This document shows, in pieces, positions 9,539-16,942 of a stretch of 64,000 nucleotides of DNA. Source of the stretch: Bradyrhizobium sp. DOA9 (GTDB taxonomy: Bacteria; Pseudomonadota; Alphaproteobacteria; Rhizobiales; Xanthobacteraceae); contig NZ_DF820426.1 of the NCBI RefSeq assembly GCF_000617845.2, positions 248,001 through 312,000 on the forward strand, written 5' to 3'. Under the pieces are notes generated by a model. It did not search any database and had not been told where the DNA came from. It worked only from the letters and a program-made list of their open reading frames with translations. Positions within the stretch are counted from its first letter, which is position 1, and the number at the start of each line of letters is the position of its first letter. The position numbers and the translations under genes were made by a program.

Positions 9539-10464
9539 CGGCTGGACGCCATGTCCAGGAACGCGGCGAGCGCCGGATTTTCATTTTCACCTCGCCGATA
9601 GGCAGAGAATTGCAAGCAGCTTGGACCGGCCTCGTCGCGCAGCTCACGGTAGACGAGCCCCGCGAAATTCGCCCCGATATCGGACTCCAACACGAGGCTG
9701 ATACCTGTCTTCATGCTGATCAGGCCTTTGATGATGCCGTGGCTGACGTAGTGTCGCTCGATCTTGGGACGGTCTTGAGGAGAGACAAGTTTCGACGTCA
9801 GAAGAGCTTCGAATTCGGTTCCTGGGTCGTAATGGCTAAGCAGCACCGTTTCTCCGCGCAGGTCGGTCCAGTAGACGACTTCACGGGCTGCGAGCGCATG
9901 GTTTTGGGGGAAGACGATAAGAACCCGCTCACTCCACAGCGGCAACACCTGGTTCTCCAGCAAGGGCAGACTGCCTGTGACAATGAGGATATCCAGCGCG
10001 CCGTTGCGCAGCGCCGTGGCGAGCCGCGTTCGCGAGCGCTCGGAGGTCACGACGTCTATCAGCGGAAACCTCCGGCTGAATTCAGTCAGGGAGGCCTGCA
10101 GATTGCCTGCCGAGAGCGAGGTGCAGAACCCGATGGCGAGGCGCCCGGCCTCGGAATTCTGAACCGCCCCTGCGTTTGCGACCAGCGCGTCGAACTCTTC
10201 AAAGATGGCCCGCGCCTGTCGCAAAATGCCGAGTCCCGCACGCGTCGGACGCACGCCGCTCTTACAGCGTTCGAAGACGGCGATGCCAAGATGGTGATCG
10301 AGCTCATCGATCCGGCGGCTGAGGCTTGATTGCTGCGTTCTCAGAAGATCGGCGGCCTGTCGCAGGCTACCGCAATCGGCTGCTGCAATAGCGGATCTCA
10401 GGTGTTTAAGTTCAATGACTCTGCAAGCCTGAAGCGAAGGCTTTCGTCTGCGGGAATTTTGCAT
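9511..10464 (-). CDS. LysR-family transcriptional regulator
   Basis: A 317-residue LysR regulator. The DNA-binding helix-turn-helix is at about residues 17-50 (SLRQAADLLRTQQSSLSRRIDELDHHLGIAVFER), followed by a long linker helix and the periplasmic-binding-like effector domain (GRLAIGFCTSLSAGN, then DILIVTGSLP). The open frame extends to 10725, but ATG 10464, just before the DNA-binding domain, gives the normal family length, so it is chosen here. It lies 67 bp after luxI on the same strand and may be read from the luxI promoter. LysR genes are often found beside trbI and DUF2274 in integrative elements. The effector is unknown. Confidence 0.85.
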   Translation of the reverse strand: MQNSRRRKPSLQACRVIELKHLRSAIAAADCGSLRQAADLLRTQQSSLSRRIDELDHHLGIAVFERCKSGVRPTRAGLGILRQARAIFEEFDALVANAGAVQNSEAGRLAIGFCTSLSAGNLQASLTEFSRRFPLIDVVTSERSRTRLATALRNGALDILIVTGSLPLLENQVLPLWSERVLIVFPQNHALAAREVVYWTDLRGETVLLSHYDPGTEFEALLTSKLVSPQDRPKIERHYVSHGIIKGLISMKTGISLVLESDIGANFAGLVYRELRDEAGPSCLQFSAYRRGENENPALAAFLDMASSRYGSAPPGR

Positions 10465-10531
10465 CTTCGGGAAAGAATAGCTTCTGTCCGCCTGACGTTC
10501 AGCGATTCTGCCGGTCGCGTTGCGCAAAGGC

Positions 10532-11164
10532 CTACGCGGCGGCTCCGAGGACAGGAGCCCAAAGCACCGGGCCTGAGATACGTCCCGCCTTGCGGATCCG
10601 CTCCAGCGCATCGGTCGGCACCTCAAGATAACCGGCAACGGCCGTGGTGCTGCCGAGGGCACGGGACTTTCCAATGCGGCAAAGGGGCCAGCCGGCTCGC
10701 CGGAGAATGCGCTCCATGCGGGCATCGGTCACGGTGACTATCTTGCAAAGCCGTTGGGAGAGACCGAATTCAATCATGGCGGCGAAAAGCTCGTAAGTCG
10801 CGGCGGCAAGCCCGCCACCTGCCTTCGCCGCGTCAGAGGGAACGTCCAGCGCAAAACGGCTGCTCTCCCAGATCTCGCTGCTTCGGGGCGCCGGCTGACC
10901 GTCCAGAAGAACCGGGAACGTGTCTCGCAACATGGTCGCTCCCGTCGAGGGCAGAAGGCGAACACACCCTTGAAGCTGGCCTTCCTGAGATCGCAAAAGG
11001 AGATGCACCGGCCGAGCGATGTCAAACTCGTCAACCTCCATGTCACCGCTCACCTGGACCTCCCAATCGAGGCGCTGCTTGAACACCCGATAACGCAGAC
11101 GGCCCATCTCGGCGAGTTCCGGGACGAACTCGCCGTAATATTCCGGTTTGATCAGCAGCATCAT
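10532..11164 (-). CDS. LuxI-family acyl-homoserine-lactone synthase (TraI-like)
   Basis: A 210-residue autoinducer synthase joining S-adenosylmethionine and an acyl donor to make an N-acyl-homoserine lactone. All family landmarks are visible: MGRLRYRVFKQRLDWEV (invariant Arg, Phe and Trp), EVDEFD (two Asp), GCVRLLPS (Arg) and EIWESSRFAL (Glu and Arg). The acyl-chain specificity cannot be read. ATG 11164 is chosen because GGAG lies six bases upstream and the family length fits; ATG 11161 is equally possible, while the longer open frame to 11425 is not. A lux-type palindrome lies 54 bp upstream. The gene is intact although the nearby LuxR gene is broken. Confidence 0.93.
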   Translation of the reverse strand: MMLLIKPEYYGEFVPELAEMGRLRYRVFKQRLDWEVQVSGDMEVDEFDIARPVHLLLRSQEGQLQGCVRLLPSTGATMLRDTFPVLLDGQPAPRSSEIWESSRFALDVPSDAAKAGGGLAAATYELFAAMIEFGLSQRLCKIVTVTDARMERILRRAGWPLCRIGKSRALGSTTAVAGYLEVPTDALERIRKAGRISGPVLWAPVLGAAA

Positions 11165-11217
11165 GGTGCGCTCCGTGCTTTGTTCGCAAAGCAAAGCAGA
11201 GGCCTGTTGCCGCCAAA

Positions 11218-11237
11218 ACCTGTGCAGGTGCACAGGG
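11218..11237 (-). promoter_or_regulatory. lux-type box upstream of luxI
   Basis: The core CCTGTGCA-GG-TGCACAGG (11219-11236) is an inverted repeat with perfect 8-base arms and a 2-base centre. Flanked by A and G it matches the 20-bp lux box layout (ACCTG...CAGGT) at 9 of the 10 outer positions and resembles rhizobial tra boxes. It ends 54 bases before the luxI ATG, the usual place for a LuxR-type activator site over the -35 region. The binding protein is inferred. Confidence 0.75.
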
Positions 11238-11674
11238 GGTCCGTAACCTCGGCTCGATAAACGATTCGATTCGTTCAGGATCAGCCAGTGACGGGCCAGC
11301 AACGACATGCGCAGTACTGATCTTCGTCGAACCCTCTCGAAATGGAATGCGGCCGAAGGTCGCGAAAGGGCACAGTTTGCCATGACCGTTCGAAACCGCC
11401 AGACGCTGCTCGTGAACGATCGCAATTTTCATCCTTCGCGGGCGCAGCCCAACTGTTATGTCCGGGACAGGAGCCAAGCGGTTGCAACTCGCCGCCAGGA
11501 CGACTGGGTCATTCTCCCCAAATGATCGCGCCATCATTGGAACATCTCGACCGTCTTCTCGAATTGACAGGCAGTCAGGCTCACTCCTGCCATCTTTGTC
11601 TTGACTGCTGCCTCTTCGTTTCCCTAGGAAGCGCCGACCTCGCAGAATGCCCACCATCGCGATCAGGAACCAAA
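11238..11674. other. Intergenic region between luxI and panB
   Basis: About 440 bp between the lux box and the panB start. No protein feature was recognised on either strand. It presumably holds the panB promoter, but no clear -35/-10 pair could be assigned by eye. Confidence 0.4.
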
Positions 11675-12547
11675 ATGAGCCACATATCCCGGCATCCGGC
11701 CGATCGCGTGACGATACCATCTCTCCGCCTGTGGAGAGAGCAGGGGCGGCGGATCGTGATGACGACCGCCTATGACGCGGTTGCTGCGCGCATCGCTGAT
11801 CCCATAGTCGACATCATCCTTGTTGGCGATAGCGTCGGTAACGTGTGCCTTGGCTTCGACAACACGCTGCCGGTCAGCATGGCCATGATGCAACATCATT
11901 TGGAGGCGGTCGCCCGAACAAAGCCGCGCTCGCTGCTTGTGGCCGATATGCCCTTCCTCAGCTTTCATCTCAGCCCGCAAGAGACGATCCGGAACGCGGG
12001 CGGCCTGCTCCAGCGCGGGGCTGACGCCGTCAAGCTCGAGGGCGGCGCCAAGCGTGTCGAAATGGTTCGCGCACTGGTCGATTGCGAAATTCCGGTCATG
12101 GGCCATCTCGGCCTCACTCCACAGAGCGTCAACGTCATGGGCGGCTTCAAAGTGCAGGGACGAAATGCCGACGACGCCCTGCGTCTGCTCGATGATGCCC
12201 ATCGTCTCCAGGCCGCGGGATGCTTTGCACTTGTGCTGGAGGGCATTCCTTCCGAGCTGGCGGGGCGGGCGACCGAATCACTCACCATCCCGACAATTGG
12301 TATTGGAGCAGGTCCCGCCTGCTCCGGGCAGGTGCTCGTATTCCATGATGTCTTGGGATTGATCGAAGGACATCGGCCGAAATTCGTTCGTGCCTATGCT
12401 CACGGCTTCCAGCTCTTGCGCGAGGCGCTGTCGATCTGGGCAGAAGACGTACGCCAGGGAAGCTTCCCGGGCACGAACGAGTCGTATCGGCTCCCGGAGG
12501 AGCTCGCCGAAGAGCTCGCCCATTGGGCGCCGCCCGGATCGCATTGA
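11675..12547 (+). CDS. panB: 3-methyl-2-oxobutanoate hydroxymethyltransferase
   Basis: PanB adds a hydroxymethyl group from 5,10-methylenetetrahydrofolate to 2-oxoisovalerate, giving ketopantoate, the first committed step of pantothenate synthesis. The 290-residue product has the family signatures MTTAYDAVAARIAD, ILVGDSVGNVCLGFDNTLPVSM (metal-binding Asp), VADMPFLSF, AVKLEGG, PVMGHLGLTPQSVN and TIGIGAGPACSGQVLVFHDVLG with the catalytic-region Glu in LVLEGIP. The start at 11675 (MSHISRHPADRV) follows AGGAACCAAA; the open frame upstream is longer but has no family similarity. panC begins 12 bp downstream, so the two form an operon. The gene is intact. Confidence 0.95.
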   Translation: MSHISRHPADRVTIPSLRLWREQGRRIVMTTAYDAVAARIADPIVDIILVGDSVGNVCLGFDNTLPVSMAMMQHHLEAVARTKPRSLLVADMPFLSFHLSPQETIRNAGGLLQRGADAVKLEGGAKRVEMVRALVDCEIPVMGHLGLTPQSVNVMGGFKVQGRNADDALRLLDDAHRLQAAGCFALVLEGIPSELAGRATESLTIPTIGIGAGPACSGQVLVFHDVLGLIEGHRPKFVRAYAHGFQLLREALSIWAEDVRQGSFPGTNESYRLPEELAEELAHWAPPGSH

Positions 12548-12558
12548 CGGACAGCGCC

Positions 12559-13405
12559 ATGAAGACCATCACCAGCATAGCGGAATTGCGGTGCCTGATC
12601 GCGCAGCCGCGCCGGACGGGCAAACGCGTCGGATTCGTGCCGACAATGGGCTATCTCCACGAAGGCCATCTGTCGTTGGTGGAGGCGAGCAGGGCACGAT
12701 CGAACCTCACCCTGGTGAGCATTTTCGTCAATCCCACTCAGTTTGGACCGAACGAGGACCTTGACGCCTATCCGCGGGATTTCGCGCGCGATGAGCATCT
12801 CTGCCGCGATGCTGGTGTGGACATCCTGTTTGCGCCGAACGCCCGCGAGGTTTATCCGGCCGGCTTTGAAACCTACGTCGAGCCGGGCGATCTGACAAAG
12901 CCACTATGCGGTGCCGTTCGAGTTGGACACTTCAGAGGGGTGGCAACCGTTGTCTGCAAGCTGTTCAACGTGGTGCAGCCTGACGTCGCGTTCTTCGGAC
13001 AAAAGGATTTTCAGCAGTGTGCCGTCGTGCGTCGCATGACGACCGATCTCAACCTTCCGATCGAAATCGTCCAGGTGCCGACTGTCCGCGAACCGGACGG
13101 GCTGGCGATGAGTAGCCGCAACCGCTATCTGCTTGGGGGCGGAACGCCTGCGGGCCGCAGGAATTAGCGGCGCGCTGTTCGCGGCCGCCGCGGCCTTTCA
13201 TGCCGGCGAGCGAAACGCCGAAGTGCTGATTGCGATAGCGCAGGAGAAGCTGAACGACGTCGATCGCGTGCAATACCTTGAGCTCGTTGATTGCCGGACG
13301 CTCGGTGCCGCCACGAGCCCGCTGCAACATAGCGCGGCGCTGTGTGTTGCAGCCTATGTCGGCTCGACAAGGTTGATCGACAACGTGATCCTGTCGTTGC
13401 CTTGA
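12559..13405 (+). pseudogene. panC: Pantothenate synthetase, frameshifted after the KMSKS-like motif
   Basis: PanC condenses pantoate and beta-alanine with ATP. From ATG 12559 the frame is normal through VGFVPTMGYLHEGHLSLV (nucleotide-binding HxGH-type site), FVNPTQFGPNEDLDAYPR, FFGQKDFQQCAVVRRM and the MSSRNRYL loop (the KMSKS equivalent). Around 13130-13140, in a GGGGG run, the frame shifts. The original frame stops at 13167, while the other frame continues with AERLRAAGISGALFAAAAAF...VQYLELVDCRTL...DNVILSLP to 13405. As read, the product would be about 202 residues and lack the C-terminal domain. A single-base sequencing error in the G-run is possible; a real mutation is the alternative. 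Confidence 0.88.
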
Positions 13406-13559
13406 TCCACCTGCGGGACAACGCAAACGGCGCGCTGGGTCGATCCACGCTTCGTAAGGCTGCCAATGGGCTATTTTGGTCCCATGGGCCAGCGGCAATC
13501 GGTGACCCAGGATCAACACTGATCAACTGCGGCAGGGCGGTCATCGCGCGTCCCTGACT

Positions 13560-14275
13560 GCTATCCTTGTATGTTCGCGCCGCCAGACGGGCTACGGCCT
13601 GGCAGATGGTGCGAACACCAAGTTTGGCGGACGTTGTCGAGATCAAATGCTGCGGTTCGCCGTGAGATTCCGAGGATCGCGCCAACGTCGCCAATGGATT
13701 TGCCGCGAGACGACCATTCAAGGCCCTGGAATTCGCGGGGAGACAGCGACACGCCGTCGATCATCCGATCAGGCGTACATTTCTGCTTGGCATGCGCGTG
13801 GAAATACCAGGCGATGACCTCCAGGACTTCGGCCCGCTGATTTATCGAGCGTTCGAAGCCAGCTCGCTTTAGATCCGTCGCAAACGTTACGATCGCGACC
13901 TCACCCCCGTTGCCGTGGATCGGTATCGTAAATCCATGCCGAATGCCGAACCTGCTCGCTTCTTCCAATAGCTCCCGCTCGGATTCAGAACAGACCGGCG
14001 ACCCCGAACGAGGCCCCATTTGAACGGTTTGGAGTCCGCAATAGCCTTGCGAACAACAGGATCAACAGCCTCATAGCGCTGAGATAGTGAGCGGTCCAGC
14101 ATGCCGGATAGGTGGAGATCAGTCTTGGGCTGCCGCTTGGCTGTCGAGGCAAGCTGAGATAGGCGAAAGAAGAGAGATCCAGCTTGCGGGCGACCTCGGC
14201 CATGCTCTCTTGCAGAGCATTTTGGCTTCTGCTCTCGATCAGCCGCTCGATAAACGTCGGAATGGTATGCGTCAT
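13560..14275 (-). pseudogene. LuxR-family quorum-sensing regulator with several frameshifts
   Basis: Pieces in different minus-strand frames line up as one LuxR/TraR-type regulator of about 235 residues. The N-terminal part starts at ATG 14275 (TIPTFIERLIESRSQNALQ...LDLSSFAYLSLP). It continues in a second frame (SQRYEAVDPVVRKAIADSKPFKWG) and a third (ERELLEEASRFGIRHGFTIPIHG...), covering the autoinducer-binding domain. The GerE-type helix-turn-helix follows (LSPREFQGLEWSSRGKSIGDVGAILGISRRTAAF), and its last helix (AKLGVRTICQAVARLA) is again out of frame near 13625. Three indels make a working protein very unlikely. It is the natural candidate partner of the luxI gene 2.4 kb away. Confidence 0.85.
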
Positions 14276-14679
14276 CTTCGGTTGGAGGCGTTTATGTCAG
14301 CAATGCTGTTTTTAGCTGTCGCGTCTCTGCGTGCGGTTCAGACTCGCGCTATCCCAACAGGGTGTGGTGCAGGGCGTTGCAATCGATGTGTATTTAACGT
14401 TCTCGGTTGTCGCTCTACTGCGACTCCAAATGCATCTTTAAGGCGAGTTTAAGATGGCGAGAAAAGTATGGCTGTTTTTTGCACCGCTCGGGGGCAGTCC
14501 GGCGCTCGGCGCCCCGCCAGCTCCATGAGCACCACCTTGTCTGCGTGCCGTCCTAACAGAATCAAAATCCTGCACGAATTGGGCGTAAATCGCTGCATTT
14601 CTGCGCTACCTGTCGCTCCGCCACGCAGGATTGCACCACATCTTTGATTAGAAGTGCGCATCCAGCAGGGAGATGGCAG
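14276..14679. other. Intergenic region between luxR remnant and ald
   Basis: About 400 bp between divergent genes. It is more AT-rich than its surroundings in the middle (around 14390-14460), as expected for promoters, but no specific site was identified. No protein feature seen. Confidence 0.4.
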
Positions 14680-15792
14680 ATGAAGGTGGGTGTTCCCAAG
14701 GAAATCAAGACGCACGAATATCGTGTGGGTCTCACCCCGGGAGCAGTCCGGGAGTATGTCGCCGCTGGCCATAACGTGCTGGTCGAGACGAACGCAGGCG
14801 CCGGCATAGGTTCGACGGATGACGACTACCGCCGCGCGGGTGCAACGATTCTCGACTCGGCTCGCGCAATCTTTGCCTCAAGCGAGATGATCGTTAAGGT
14901 CAAGGAGCCGCAGCCTTCCGAATGGGTGCAGCTGAGGGAGAACCAGATCCTTTTCACCTACCTGCACCTGGCTCCAGATCCAGAACAGGCTAAGGGGCTG
15001 CTCAAGTCTGGCTGCACCGCCGTGGCATACGAAACGGTGACGGACGCTCACGGTGGCCTGCCCTTGCTTGCGCCCATGAGCGAAGTCGCCGGCAGGCTCG
15101 CGATCGAGGCAGCCGGAACGGCGCTCAAGCGATATACGGGCGGTCGGGGCTTGTTGATCGGCGGCGTTCCCGGTGTTCAACCCGCGCGAATTGTCGTGAT
15201 CGGAGGTGGGGTCGTCGGTACGCACGCAGCGCGCATGGCTGTCGGGCTTGGTGCCGAAGTCACCGTCATCGACCGGTCGATTCCCCGCCTGCGCGAGCTC
15301 GATGAATCGTTCGAGGGGCGGGTCCGCACCAGATTTTCGACGATCGATAGCGTCGAGGAAGAAGTCTTTGCTGCCGACGTCGTCATCGGGGCCGTACTTG
15401 TCCCGGGAGCAAGCGCCCCGAAACTCGTCAGCCGCAAAATGCTGGCTTCGATGCGCAAGGGCTCAGTCATCGTCGATGTGGCGATCGATCAGGGTGGTTG
15501 TTTTGAAACGTCCCACGCGACGACTCACGCGGAGCCCACATACGAAGTCGACGGCGTCATTCACTACTGTGTGGCGAATATGCCGGGCGCCGTCCCGCTG
15601 ACTTCAAGCCAGGCCTTGAATAACGCTACGTTGCCATTTGGCTTGGCGCTGGCCAACAAAGGCTTCGCAGCGGTTCTGGAAAATCCGCATCTGCGCGCGG
15701 GTCTCAACGTCTACCGAGGCCGTCTCACTTATAAGGCGGTGGCCGAAAGTCTTGGGCTGCCCTTTTCGCCAATCGAACAGGCTGCGGCCTGA
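14680..15792 (+). CDS. ald: Alanine dehydrogenase
   Basis: Interconverts L-alanine and pyruvate plus ammonium with NAD. The 370-residue product has the family start MKVGVPKEIKTHEYRVGLTP, the substrate-binding Lys in VKVKEPQPSEW, the catalytic His in TYLHLAPDPEQ, the NAD-binding Rossmann motif IGGGVVGTHAA (about residues 174-184) and the C-terminal MPGAVPLTSSQALNNATLPF. ATG 14680 is preceded by GGGAGATGGCAG. A hairpin terminator follows 42 bp after the stop. In rhizobia this enzyme can release or assimilate nitrogen as alanine; here it stands alone on its transcript next to an amino-acid catabolic cluster. Confidence 0.95.
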   Translation: MKVGVPKEIKTHEYRVGLTPGAVREYVAAGHNVLVETNAGAGIGSTDDDYRRAGATILDSARAIFASSEMIVKVKEPQPSEWVQLRENQILFTYLHLAPDPEQAKGLLKSGCTAVAYETVTDAHGGLPLLAPMSEVAGRLAIEAAGTALKRYTGGRGLLIGGVPGVQPARIVVIGGGVVGTHAARMAVGLGAEVTVIDRSIPRLRELDESFEGRVRTRFSTIDSVEEEVFAADVVIGAVLVPGASAPKLVSRKMLASMRKGSVIVDVAIDQGGCFETSHATTHAEPTYEVDGVIHYCVANMPGAVPLTSSQALNNATLPFGLALANKGFAAVLENPHLRAGLNVYRGRLTYKAVAESLGLPFSPIEQAAA

Positions 15793-15834
15793 TCCCAGAG
15801 GCCTCCTGTGGGGGCGTTTCCTCCCTGACTTGGC

Positions 15835-15870
15835 GGGCCACTCCTTCGGGGGTGGCCCCTTTTTCTTTTT
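15835..15870 (+). terminator. Rho-independent terminator after ald
   Basis: GGGCCACTCC and GGGGTGGCCC flank a TTC-containing loop, followed by a run of T interrupted by one C (15859-15870). The stem and U-tract are textbook and the site lies 42 bp past the ald stop. Confidence 0.85.
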
Positions 15871-16311
15871 GGGTCGGACCAAGCGGTCCGCAAAAGTCGA
15901 GTGCGTTACTTCCTGCTGGCGGTGTTTCACTGTTGCCTTATGCACGAGCCAGGCCTTTGGCTCCCGAGGCCCGCTCTCTGCCACCTATGGTGATCCGATC
16001 GCGTGCCGGTTGGGATCTAGCGCAGTGACAGAATGCGCGCCGCGATACCAACCCGTTCGTAGGTCACGGATGGAGGATAGTCTCCGCTCGGGCTCATTAT
16101 CGCGGTTGGGCAGGGAAGAGGACTGGGACTGCGCCTGTGTCTGCTGTTCGTTGATCGGCACGGCGGGCGCATCTCAGTTGGATCAGCCCCTCAACAAGGC
16201 GAGATGCGAACCGGACGTACGCCACTTGCGCGGACGGTGGTAGAGTTCCGCCGTGTTTCTGTTGGCCGTCCCGTGACGCAACACGACAAAGAAACAATGG
16301 AAGAGCATGGC
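15871..16311. other. Gene-less stretch after the ald terminator
   Basis: About 440 bp between the terminator and the stop of the Lrp gene. No protein family feature was recognised; nothing else seen. Confidence 0.45.
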
Positions 16312-16791
16312 TCAATCTTCAGAGGGGGGTTCAATTGGAACAGCAAATCCCGTCTTCACCCGGTCCATGATGACCATGGTTTTGAATCCCTTGATGTCCG
16401 AGTTCTCGTAAAAGAACCGCCGGGTGAACTGCTCATAATCCTCCATGGTTTGAGACGTAATATAGAGCACGAAGTCCGCGTCACCCGTGACGTAGAAGCC
16501 GTTGACGACCTCGGTCGAGGATTTGATGGCCTTCTTGAACTTGTCGATGATGTCCGAACGCTCGCGCTCGAGACTCACCAAGACCAGCATCTGAATAGGT
16601 CTACCGACGGCCTTCGGCGAAACGATGGATACATCAGCTTCTATGATCCCCTCGGAGCGCAATCTTTTCAGGCGCCGTTGACAAGCCGTTGCGGAGAGAC
16701 CGGCCATCTCACCGATGACCTCGGATGTCAGGCGATTATTCTTTTGGACAATCTCCAGAATACGGGCATCGATCCGATCGTATTGCATCAT
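16312..16791 (-). CDS. Lrp/AsnC-family transcriptional regulator
   Basis: A 159-residue feast/famine regulator. Residues 1-60 form the winged helix-turn-helix (DRIDARILEIVQKNNRLTSEVIGEMAGLSATACQRRLKRLRSEGII). Residues 65-150 form the ligand-binding RAM domain (MLVLVSLERERSDIIDKF...VVNGFYVTGDADFVLYITSQTMEDYEQF). The open frame reaches 16914, but the ATG pair at 16791/16788, just before YDRIDARI, gives the normal length. It is divergent from the aldehyde dehydrogenase gene across about 150 bp and very probably controls that operon in response to an amino acid. Confidence 0.9.
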   Translation of the reverse strand: MMQYDRIDARILEIVQKNNRLTSEVIGEMAGLSATACQRRLKRLRSEGIIEADVSIVSPKAVGRPIQMLVLVSLERERSDIIDKFKKAIKSSTEVVNGFYVTGDADFVLYITSQTMEDYEQFTRRFFYENSDIKGFKTMVIMDRVKTGFAVPIEPPSED

Positions 16792-16942
16792 GTGCTTCAG
16801 CCTCCAGGCGCATTCCGCCAAAAATCCCTCAGGCGCTGCAGGAAATCCTCGAATCGGGAGGAAAATGGGACGCAAATCTTTGTCCGCTATCAGTATCCTG
16901 AATGCATAAGCCATTTCAAGAATTCACGATGCGGGACCCACA

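Noticed and set aside
9610..10329. Plus-strand open frame of 239 codons across the LysR gene
   Set aside because: Antisense to a clear LysR regulator; no recognisable domain.
10464..10725. N-terminal extension of the LysR gene to 10725
   Set aside because: It would add 87 residues before the DNA-binding domain and overlap the luxI end; the internal ATG gives the normal family length.
11219..11236. Exact Agrobacterium-type tra box upstream of luxI
   Set aside because: The arms match but the centre is two bases shorter than in the TraR site, so it is called a lux-type box only.
13128..13142. Programmed frameshift making full-length PanC
   Set aside because: PanC is not known to be made this way; a G-run indel, real or from sequencing, explains it better.
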